This document shows, one piece after another, positions 18,529-24,984 of a stretch of 45,438 nt of DNA. Each line of letters starts with the position of its first letter. The first letter of the stretch is position 1. Position numbers and translations under genes: made by a program. Source of the DNA: Mycobacterium sp. NAZ190054 (lineage in GTDB: Bacteria > Actinomycetota > Actinomycetes > Mycobacteriales > Mycobacteriaceae). The notes under the pieces were generated by a model. It did not search any database, had not been told where the DNA came from, and saw only the letters and a program-made list of their open reading frames with translations. The DNA is taken from the NCBI RefSeq assembly GCF_001545925.1, contig NZ_LMVQ01000046.1, forward strand, positions 1-45,438, read 5' to 3'.

Positions 18529-20169
18529 TCAGTAGATGGGAGGGGCGACGTACTCGCCGACCTCGGCGATCACTCGTTTGACGATCTCGCCCTGGGAGGC
18601 GTGCGCCTTGCTGGCCGCGATGACGGCCTCCATGACGTTGCCGCCTTCCCCGACGACCTTCTGCAGTTCGTCGAGCGTGCGCTCGACCTCGGAGGCGTCC
18701 CGTTCGGCACGCACCTTCTCGAGCCGGCGGATCTGCTCCTTCTCGGACTGCTCGTCGACGCGGAACGTCTCGATCGGGCGCTCACCCTGGGTGCCCTTGA
18801 AGTCGTTGACCCCGACGATGGTGCGGGTCCCGTTCATGATCTGCAGCTGCTGGGTGTGGGCGGTGTCGGACACCGTCTTCTCCAGCCAGCCGCTCTCGAC
18901 ACCGCGGATGGCGCCGCCCTGCGCGTCGACCTGGCCCATCCAGTCCCACGTGCGCCGCTCGATCTCGTCGGTGAGGCTCTCGATGTAGTACGAGCCGGCC
19001 AGCGGGTCGACGACATTGGTGATGCCGCTCTCGTAGGCGACCACCTGCTGGGTGCGCAGCGACATCCGCTGCGCGAACTCCGACGGGATCGAGTACGCCT
19101 CGTCGAAGCACGAAACCGCCATGGACTGAACGCCTCCCAGCGCGCCGGCCATCGCCTGCAGCGCACCTCGGATCAGGTTCACCTCCGGCTGCTGGTAGGT
19201 CATGGTGCTTCCGCCGGTCTGGACGTGGGTGCGCAGCTTGGCGTTCTTCGGGTCGGCGCCGAACCGGTCGTGGATCAGTTGCGCCCACACCCGGCGCGCG
19301 GCGCGCAGCTTGGCGATCTCCTCCAGGAAGTCGTTGTGCACGTTGAAGATGAACGAGAAGCGGCCGATGAAGCTGTCGATCGGCAGCCCGCGGCCCAGCA
19401 GGTCTTCGATGTAGGCGATCGCATGGGCGAACGTGAACGCCAGCTCCTGGTCGGCGGTGGTGCCGGCCTCGCGAATGTTGTAGCCGTTGAGGCTGATTCC
19501 GTTCCACCGGGGCATGTGCTGGGCGCAGTACTCGATCAGGTCGCACGCCAACCGGACCGACGGCGCCGGCGGGAAGATGTAGGTCTTCTGCGCGTAGAAG
19601 TCCTTCAGCGGATCGTTCTGCACGGTGCCGCCGAGCTTGCGCAGGTCGAAGCCGCGCATCTGGGCCGCCGCGACGTACTGCGCGACGAGCACGAACGCCG
19701 GGTGGTTGATCGTCATCGAGACGCTGATGTTCTCCAGGTCGATGCCGTCGAACAGGTCGTACATGTCGGGCAGCGTGTCGATCGCGACGCCGGTGCGGCC
19801 GACCTCGCCGACCGCCCGCGGGTCGTCGGAGTCCAGGCCGATCAGCGTGGGCACGTCGTAGTCGTTGGACAGGCCGGTCTGTCCCTGCTCGATCACGTAC
19901 TTGTTGCGTTCGTTGGTCTCCGGGGCGGTGCCCAGGCCGACCACCTGGCGGCGCGTCCACTGGCGGGTCCGGTACATCGTCGGGTGGGGCCCGCGCGTAT
20001 ACGGGTACTCGCCCGGCCCACCCAGTTTGGTGGCCGGATCCCACGACTCGAGGCGGGACGCGTCGTAGACGGCGTCCACCGGAATGCCCGACAGGGTCTG
20101 GTAATCAGCCTGCTCAGGAGCCGCGGCGGCCTGCTCGGTGGTGCTCGGTCGGGTGTCTGACACGGTCAT
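18529..20169 (-). CDS. B12-dependent acyl-CoA mutase 2, large subunit, unassigned substrate
   Basis: A 546-residue mutase large subunit related to hcmA. At the substrate positions it has Val76 (WTRRQVVGLG), Asp103 (GLSNDYDVP) and Gln194 (KDFYAQKT). The Asp and Gln match hydroxyacyl-CoA mutases, while Val replaces Ile. At the position of His244 in methylmalonyl-CoA mutase, kept in hcmA as SGYHISEAG, this protein reads NGYNIREAG, so the catalytic His is Asn231. That spacing was checked by counting from the first position in both proteins. It probably rearranges a 2-hydroxyacyl-CoA slightly larger than 2-hydroxyisobutyryl-CoA. AAAGGGG precedes the ATG. It heads an operon with its small subunit, ligase, dehydrogenase and GTPase. 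Confidence 0.9.
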   Translation of the reverse strand: MTVSDTRPSTTEQAAAAPEQADYQTLSGIPVDAVYDASRLESWDPATKLGGPGEYPYTRGPHPTMYRTRQWTRRQVVGLGTAPETNERNKYVIEQGQTGLSNDYDVPTLIGLDSDDPRAVGEVGRTGVAIDTLPDMYDLFDGIDLENISVSMTINHPAFVLVAQYVAAAQMRGFDLRKLGGTVQNDPLKDFYAQKTYIFPPAPSVRLACDLIEYCAQHMPRWNGISLNGYNIREAGTTADQELAFTFAHAIAYIEDLLGRGLPIDSFIGRFSFIFNVHNDFLEEIAKLRAARRVWAQLIHDRFGADPKNAKLRTHVQTGGSTMTYQQPEVNLIRGALQAMAGALGGVQSMAVSCFDEAYSIPSEFAQRMSLRTQQVVAYESGITNVVDPLAGSYYIESLTDEIERRTWDWMGQVDAQGGAIRGVESGWLEKTVSDTAHTQQLQIMNGTRTIVGVNDFKGTQGERPIETFRVDEQSEKEQIRRLEKVRAERDASEVERTLDELQKVVGEGGNVMEAVIAASKAHASQGEIVKRVIAEVGEYVAPPIY

Positions 20170-20193
20170 TCTCGCCCCTTTGTGATGTATCTC

Positions 20194-20208
20194 TGTGGTT
20201 CGACCACA
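20194..20208. promoter_or_regulatory. operator TGTGGT-TCG-ACCACA in the divergent spacer
   Basis: A perfect 6-bp inverted repeat with a 3-base spacer and the best-conserved copy of the window's recurrent site. It lies about 25 bases upstream of mutase 2 and about where the -35 region of the rightward lyase promoter would fall. Confidence 0.7.
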
Positions 20209-20221
20209 CTGTGATAGGTGC

Positions 20222-20251
20222 TACTATGGACTCTGGATCCAGGATTTGCAA
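20222..20251. promoter_or_regulatory. overlapping divergent promoters and CTGGATCCAG palindrome
   Basis: On the minus strand TTGCAA (20251-20246) and CATAGT (20228-20223), spacer 17, form the mutase 2 promoter. On the plus strand TACTAT (20222-20227) is a likely -10 for the ThDP enzyme, so both -10 boxes share the same bases. The palindrome CTGGATCCAG (20233-20242) sits inside the minus-strand spacer, and CTGGATCCAGGAT recurs with one mismatch at 22030-22042 before gntR3. Confidence 0.55.
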
Positions 20252-20293
20252 CTAGCTCGTCAGAACATCGCAACTACCACGATTGGTGCTCAC

Positions 20294-22009
20294 ATGGCCG
20301 AGATGACCGTTGCCCAGCTCATCGCCGATCGCCTGGTCAGCCAGGGCGTCCGCCGAATCTTCGGATTGTGCGGCGGGCATATCCAGCCGTTATGGGACGC
20401 CGTCGCGCTCGCCGGCATCGAGGTCGTCGACGTGCGCCACGAAGCCGCCGCGGTGTACATGGCACACGCGACCGCCGACCTCTCCGGTGAACTCAGCGTG
20501 GCGCTGGTGACCGCGGGGCCGGGCCTGACCAACGCCGTCACGGCGATCTCGAACGCGTTCGTCGCGCGCAGCCCGGTGCTGGTGATCTCCGGCCGTGCCC
20601 CGCGGCCGCAGACCGGTATGGGCGCGATGCAGGACATCGCCCAGGCCGAGATCGTCAGCCCGATCACCCGCCTCGTCGAGCAGGTGTCCGAGCGTCACCA
20701 CGTGATCTCGCGACTGGACAAGACCATCGCGGCCGCGCTCGGCGCCGTGACCGGCGCGACCGGACCCGCCTACATCGATTTCCCGACGGACCTGTTGACC
20801 GAGACGGTCCACGACGCCGACATCCCCGCCGTGGCGATGGAGCCGCGCCGTGCCGCGGAGCTGGCGCCGAGTCCGTCCGCGGTGGAGCAGGCCGCCCGTC
20901 TCATCCGCGACTCGTCGCGCATCGTCGTCATCGGCGGGCGGTCGGTGCGTACCTCGGCCGACGAGGTGCGGGCCTTCCTGGACGCGGCGCAGGCGCTGTA
21001 CCTGGATTCGGGCGAGAGCCGCGGCGCGATCCGGGACGACGTACCGGGATTCGTACCCGCCGTGCGCGGCCGCGCGATGAGCGAAGCGGACCTGGTGATC
21101 ACGCTGGGCCGGCGTCTGGACTTCCAGCTCGGTTACGGCTCGCCCGCGGTGTTCTCGCCGGACGCGCGGTTCCTGCGCATCGGCACCGCCTTCGAGGAGC
21201 TGGGGGAGACCCGCCGCGGCGACGTCGAGGTGCAGGGCAGCACGGGTGCGGTGCTCACCGCGCTGACCAAGGGCGGCGCGACCCCCGACGCGCCGGACCT
21301 CGACTGGCTTGCCGGCATGCGCGAGTCGAACGCCGAGCGGGCACGCAAGCTCGCCACCAAACTGCAGGCCCCGGACCTCGACGACGACGGACGGATGTCG
21401 CCGAACTTCGTCGTCGGTGCGGTGAACGACCTGCTGACCGACGGATCGGTGGCGATCGCGGACGGCGGTGACATCCTGTCGTTCGCCCGGGTCGGCCTCA
21501 AGCCGGTCGACTACCTCGACTGCGGGGCGCTGGGCTGCCTCGGCGTCGGGGTGCCCTTCGCGATCGCGGCCGCGCTGCACCGGAAAGACGAACCCGTCGT
21601 CGCGGTCATCGGGGACGGCAGCTTCGGTTTCACCGCGATGGAGATCGACACCGCGGTGCGGCGGGGCGCCCGTGCGGTGTTCGTCGTGGTGAACAACGAG
21701 GCGTGGAACATCGAGCGCCACGACCAGGTGGACCGTTTCGACGGCAACCTCGTCGGCGTCGATCTTCCCGGCTGCCGCTACGACCAGCTGGCGCGCAGTC
21801 TCGGCGCGCACGGTGAGCGGGTCGAGGATGCCGGCGAACTCGCCGACGCGCTGAAACGGGCGATGGACAACGCGCCCGCCGTCGTCGACGTCCTCGTCTC
21901 GCGCCAGGCCAAGTCCCCGGACTACCTCAGCGGACTGGCCGAGGTGCCACCCCGGCAGGCCGTGGGTCCCTGGAACGCCGCGGAGTTCAAGCGGTATGCC
22001 ACCCGATAA
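20294..22009 (+). CDS. ThDP-dependent 2-hydroxyacyl-CoA lyase-like enzyme
   Basis: A 571-residue thiamine-diphosphate enzyme of the acetolactate synthase/oxalyl-CoA decarboxylase/HACL superfamily. The activating Glu is Glu50 (DVRHEAAAVYMA). The central domain has VVIGGRSVRTS. The ThDP/Mg motif runs from GDGS at 440 to NN at 467-468, followed by EAWNIERHDQ. The C-terminus ends in PPRQAVGPWNAAEFKRY, a tail that could cap the active site as in the actinobacterial lyase, which cleaves 2-hydroxyisobutyryl-CoA to acetone and formyl-CoA. No good ribosome site precedes ATG 20294; ATG 20303 is the alternative. Divergence from mutase 2 supports a role on the same 2-hydroxyacyl-CoA. A catabolic acetolactate-synthase-like enzyme is the main alternative. 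Confidence 0.8.
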   Translation: MAEMTVAQLIADRLVSQGVRRIFGLCGGHIQPLWDAVALAGIEVVDVRHEAAAVYMAHATADLSGELSVALVTAGPGLTNAVTAISNAFVARSPVLVISGRAPRPQTGMGAMQDIAQAEIVSPITRLVEQVSERHHVISRLDKTIAAALGAVTGATGPAYIDFPTDLLTETVHDADIPAVAMEPRRAAELAPSPSAVEQAARLIRDSSRIVVIGGRSVRTSADEVRAFLDAAQALYLDSGESRGAIRDDVPGFVPAVRGRAMSEADLVITLGRRLDFQLGYGSPAVFSPDARFLRIGTAFEELGETRRGDVEVQGSTGAVLTALTKGGATPDAPDLDWLAGMRESNAERARKLATKLQAPDLDDDGRMSPNFVVGAVNDLLTDGSVAIADGGDILSFARVGLKPVDYLDCGALGCLGVGVPFAIAAALHRKDEPVVAVIGDGSFGFTAMEIDTAVRRGARAVFVVVNNEAWNIERHDQVDRFDGNLVGVDLPGCRYDQLARSLGAHGERVEDAGELADALKRAMDNAPAVVDVLVSRQAKSPDYLSGLAEVPPRQAVGPWNAAEFKRYATR

Positions 22010-22029
22010 GGCAGCAACCCCCGTCGGCG

Positions 22030-22042
22030 CTGGTTCCAGGAT
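22030..22042. promoter_or_regulatory. second CTGG-N2-CCAGGAT box, upstream of gntR3
   Basis: CTGGTTCCAGGAT differs by one base from the sequence at 20233-20245. Its place before the third GntR gene suggests the site of an autoregulating repressor distinct from the TGGT-N3-ACCA system. Confidence 0.45.
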
Positions 22043-22088
22043 CCACGAATACAGTGTCTGCACAGCGGCCGCCCCGAGGAGACCAGAC

Positions 22089-22817
22089 GTGAGCCTCAAC
22101 CCCGAAGTCGACGCGGGCCTTCTGCCACAGAAGGCCTCGAGCTTCGCTGCCTTGAGCGCGCTGCCGCCCCGTGACTCGAACGCGTTGGCCAGATCGGTCC
22201 GCGATCGGCTGCGCCGGGCCATCGTGCTCGAGGAGCTGCCGGCGGGCGTACGGCTGAACCAGGTCATGGTGGCCCAGCAGTTGGGGGTGAGCCGGATGCC
22301 GGTGCGGGTGGCCGCGGCCGACCTGGTGGTGGAAGGACTGCTGGAGCCGTTGCCGACCGGCGGCGTGGCGGTCAAGGCGCTGTCGCGCAGCGACGTCGAG
22401 AGCGCATACAAGGTCCGCGAGGCGCTGGAGGCCCAGGCGGTGCGCGAAGTCGCGCAAGCTCGGCCGGAGCACGGGCTCGCGGAGTTGTCCGCGGTGCTCG
22501 ACCGGCACGAAGGCCTGGGCGGCGCCAACGACACCGAGAGGCTCCTGGAACTGGACCGGGCGTTCCACTGGGCGATTCTCGACGCGACCGACAACCCGTA
22601 TTTCAGCCGTGCGATGGTGCCGATGTGGTCGGTGGTCGAGCGGGCCATGGTGGGCATGCTGCGCACGGTGCCGGAGATGTTCGACCTGGCATGGCGGGAA
22701 CACCGGCTCATCGCCGAGGCGATCGCCGCCGGGGATGCCGATCTGGCCGAGCAGCGGGCGAGGAAGCACATCAGGGATTCCGCGACCAAGTTCTCGAAAT
22801 CCATCCGCGACGAATAG
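22089..22817 (+). CDS. GntR/FCD transcriptional regulator 3
   Basis: A 242-residue GntR-family regulator, not closely related to the two paralogues on the left. The winged helix includes VAQQLGVSRMPVRVAAADLVVEGLLE; the FCD domain has the helices ALEAQAVREVAQ, LDRAFHWAILDATDNPYFSR and WREHRLIAEAIAAGDADLA, with His residues suited to a metal or acid ligand site. The start is GTG 22089 with GAGGAG 7 bases upstream; an ATG at 21996 overlaps the lyase stop and would add 31 unlikely residues. It follows the lyase gene on the same strand and probably controls it and mutase 2. Confidence 0.9.
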   Translation: MSLNPEVDAGLLPQKASSFAALSALPPRDSNALARSVRDRLRRAIVLEELPAGVRLNQVMVAQQLGVSRMPVRVAAADLVVEGLLEPLPTGGVAVKALSRSDVESAYKVREALEAQAVREVAQARPEHGLAELSAVLDRHEGLGGANDTERLLELDRAFHWAILDATDNPYFSRAMVPMWSVVERAMVGMLRTVPEMFDLAWREHRLIAEAIAAGDADLAEQRARKHIRDSATKFSKSIRDE

Positions 22818-22856
22818 GACGCGAGCACGCCTTGCGTTTCGCGGGCTGATCGGTTC

Positions 22857-22867
22857 TGGCCGAACCA
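22857..22867. promoter_or_regulatory. operator-like TGGC-CGA-ACCA before azlC
   Basis: One mismatch from TGGT-N3-ACCA, embedded in GGTTC-N5-GAACC, 51 bases upstream of azlC. It would place azlCD in the same regulon. Confidence 0.5.
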
Positions 22868-22918
22868 CAGAGTGCCGCATGCCATCTCGTTGGCTCGCAC
22901 TCGGGAGAGGAGACCGCC

Positions 22919-23650
22919 ATGACAGAGGCGGAAGAAGACGCAGCCTCAACCGGAGGTTCCAGCCGGCGTGCGCTGCGTTCCGGCGCGGTGGCGATGCTCC
23001 CGATACTCATCGGGATCGCGCCCTTCGCCGCGGTGGCCGGCCTGGCCGGGACACACAACGGCTTCACCGTGCTGGAGACGGCCGCGTTCTCGCTGTTCGC
23101 CTACGCCGGCGCAGCGCAGGTGGCGGCGCTGGACCTGATCGGCAACGGCGCCGGGGCCGGGGTGGTGATCGCCACCGCGCTCATCATCAACGTGCGCTTC
23201 ATCGTCTATTCCGCGACGCTGGCGCCGATGTTCTCCGAGTCCAGTGTCAAGCAGCGGGTGGCCGGCTCGTACCTGCTGGTCGACCACGCGGTTCCGCTCA
23301 CCCTCACGCGTACGGCGGACTGGGCCCGCCGTGACAAGGTCGCGTTCTATTTCGGGGCGTGCCTGGTGTTCTGGTGCACCTGGCAGGTCTGTTCGTTCAT
23401 CGGGTCGTTCCTGGGATCGCTGCCGAACACCGGCGTCGTCGCGTTCGCCGTCCCGATCTCGTTTCTGGCCCTGCTCGCGCCCCAACTCAGCGACCGGCCA
23501 AGGGTTTTCGCCGCGATCGTGGCTGCGGTGGTGGCCGTCGCCGGGGCCGACCTGCCGGCGAACCTGGGCATGATGCTGGGCACGTTCGCCGGTATCGCGA
23601 CGGGTGTGGCGTTCGGTTGGCGCGCGGCCGGGAAGAAGGCGGAATCATGA
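22919..23650 (+). CDS. azlC: AzlC family transporter large subunit
   Basis: A 243-residue membrane protein of the AzlC (LIV-E) family, the large subunit of two-component branched-chain amino acid exporters. An N-terminal cytoplasmic arm is followed by RSGAVAMLPILIGIAPFAAVAGLAG, then FAYAGAAQVAALDLIG and NVRFIVYSATLAP, segments typical of the family. AGGAG lies 6 bases before the ATG. The stop overlaps azlD (ATGA). In this hydroxy-acid locus the substrate may be a branched acid or amino acid related to the pathway. Confidence 0.9.
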   Translation: MTEAEEDAASTGGSSRRALRSGAVAMLPILIGIAPFAAVAGLAGTHNGFTVLETAAFSLFAYAGAAQVAALDLIGNGAGAGVVIATALIINVRFIVYSATLAPMFSESSVKQRVAGSYLLVDHAVPLTLTRTADWARRDKVAFYFGACLVFWCTWQVCSFIGSFLGSLPNTGVVAFAVPISFLALLAPQLSDRPRVFAAIVAAVVAVAGADLPANLGMMLGTFAGIATGVAFGWRAAGKKAES

Positions 23651-23967
23651 GTACGGCGACGATCTGGATGCTCATCGCGGCCATCGCGATCGGCGGGTTC
23701 ATCCTGCGCGCGGTCTTCATCCTGGTGCCGATCCTGCCGAGGAACCTCCCGCCCCGCCTGAGCCTGGTGCTGCAGATGGTGCCGGCCGCCGCGTTCGCGG
23801 CGCTGGTGGCGCCGTCGATCTTCCTGGAAGACGGTCAGTTTCAGCTTGTCTCGCCGGCCACGCTGGCGGGTGCGATCGCGCTGCTGGTGTCGTTCCGGTG
23901 GAAGAACCTGGCGCTGAGCATCGTGTGCGGCCTGGTGGCCTACGGCTGCCTGGACCTCGTGCTGTAG
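23647..23967 (+). CDS. azlD: AzlD family transporter small subunit
   Basis: A 106-residue, almost entirely hydrophobic protein with about four helices, including ILPRNLPPRLSLVLQMVPAA, which matches AzlD. It pairs with AzlC to form the exporter. Its ATG overlaps the azlC stop by 4 bases. Its 3' end overlaps the convergent dehydrogenase gene by 28 bases. Confidence 0.88.
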   Translation: MSTATIWMLIAAIAIGGFILRAVFILVPILPRNLPPRLSLVLQMVPAAAFAALVAPSIFLEDGQFQLVSPATLAGAIALLVSFRWKNLALSIVCGLVAYGCLDLVL

Positions 23968-24815
23968 TCGAAGAAGCCGCGGCCGCTCTTCCTGCCGAGC
24001 AGGCCGGCATCGACCATCCGCGCCAGCATCGGCGGGCACGCGTACTGCGGTTCCTTGAACTCCTCGTACAGGGAATCGGCGATCGCCCGTACGGTGTCGA
24101 GACCGATCAGGTCACTGAGCGCCAGCGGGCCCTGCGGATGCGCGCATCCCCGCACCAGACCCTCGTCGATGTCCTCGGGCGTCGCCACGCCCTGCTCGAC
24201 CATCCGGATCGCCGCCAGCAGGAACGGAATCAGCAGCGCGTTGACGACGAAGCCGGCGCGGTCCTTGCAGTCGATCGGGTGCTTGCCCAGTGCCTGGGCG
24301 AAGGTTCGCGCTCGTTCGGTGGTGGTCTGGGCGGTGAGGTAACTCGGCACCAACTCCACCAGCGACAGCACCGGAACGGGATTGAAGAAGTGGATGCCCA
24401 TCACGTTCTGCGGCCGCTCGGTGACGACGCCGAGTTTGATGATCGGGATGGACGACGTGTTGGACGCCAGGATCGCCTCCGGGTCGGCGACCACAGCGTC
24501 GAGTCGCCGGAACAGCGCGGTCTTGGCGCCCTCGTCCTCCATGATGGCTTCGATCACGAGACTGCGGTCGGCGAGGGCGTCGACGTCCTCGACGATCTGA
24601 ATCCTGTCCAGGATCTCCGCCGCGGAGGCGACCTTGCCCCGTGCTTCAGCCTTGGTCAGCGACGTTTCGAGCCGGCGCCGGCCGGCGTCGGCCGCTGCCG
24701 TGGTGGTTTCCACGACCGTGACGGAAAAGCCGCTGCGGGCGCAGGTTTCGGCGATTCCGGCTCCCATCAAGCCGCACCCGACGACGCCGACCTTCTCCGT
24801 GGTGCTGGTCGACAT
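23940..24815 (-). CDS. 3-hydroxybutyryl-CoA dehydrogenase
   Basis: A 291-residue two-domain enzyme. The Rossmann motif GVVGCGLMGAGIAE begins at residue 9; the catalytic region contains SNTSS and GIHFFNPVPVLSLVELV (catalytic His-x-x-x-P), and the C-terminal domain has DRAGFVVNALLIPFLLAAIRM. The length matches single-function FadB2/Hbd dehydrogenases that oxidise (S)-3-hydroxybutyryl-CoA to acetoacetyl-CoA, which is the product of the 2-hydroxyisobutyryl-CoA mutase. GGAGGAAGCC precedes the ATG. Its promoter carries the regulon's operator on the -10 box, tying it to the mutase pathway. Confidence 0.92.
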   Translation of the reverse strand: MSTSTTEKVGVVGCGLMGAGIAETCARSGFSVTVVETTTAAADAGRRRLETSLTKAEARGKVASAAEILDRIQIVEDVDALADRSLVIEAIMEDEGAKTALFRRLDAVVADPEAILASNTSSIPIIKLGVVTERPQNVMGIHFFNPVPVLSLVELVPSYLTAQTTTERARTFAQALGKHPIDCKDRAGFVVNALLIPFLLAAIRMVEQGVATPEDIDEGLVRGCAHPQGPLALSDLIGLDTVRAIADSLYEEFKEPQYACPPMLARMVDAGLLGRKSGRGFFDYSTRSRQP

Positions 24816-24853
24816 GGCTTCCTCCAGGTGCGTTGACGGCGCCGAGGTCGGTC

Positions 24854-24899
24854 AACCACAGCGTGGTTCTACCATAGTGACGACCAGTGGGCTGTGCAA
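24854..24899 (-). promoter_or_regulatory. dehydrogenase promoter with two overlapping operators
   Basis: On the minus strand TTGCAC (24899-24894) and TATGGT (24876-24871), spacer 17, form the promoter. TGGT-TCT-ACCA (24864-24874) overlaps the -10 box, and AACCAC-AGC-GTGGTT (24854-24868) overlaps it in turn. Confidence 0.7.
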
Positions 24900-24932
24900 C
24901 AACCACCGCGAGGGACGCACGGGGACACACTT

Positions 24933-24974
24933 CGGGCCGCCCACCTCCCGCCGGAGCAGGGGGTGGACGGCCCG
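24933..24974 (-). terminator. terminator after the GMC oxidoreductase operon
   Basis: CGGGCCG (24933-24939) pairs with CGGCCCG (24968-24974), and CCACC (24941-24945) with GGTGG (24962-24966), with one mismatch between: a 12-bp GC-rich stem 10 bases past the stop. Confidence 0.65.
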
Positions 24975-24984
24975 GAGAACGAGG

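Noticed and set aside
20390..22900. An 836-codon minus-strand open frame opposite the ThDP enzyme and gntR3.
   Set aside because: No recognisable motifs, and the plus-strand genes are certain. It is a GC-rich antisense frame.
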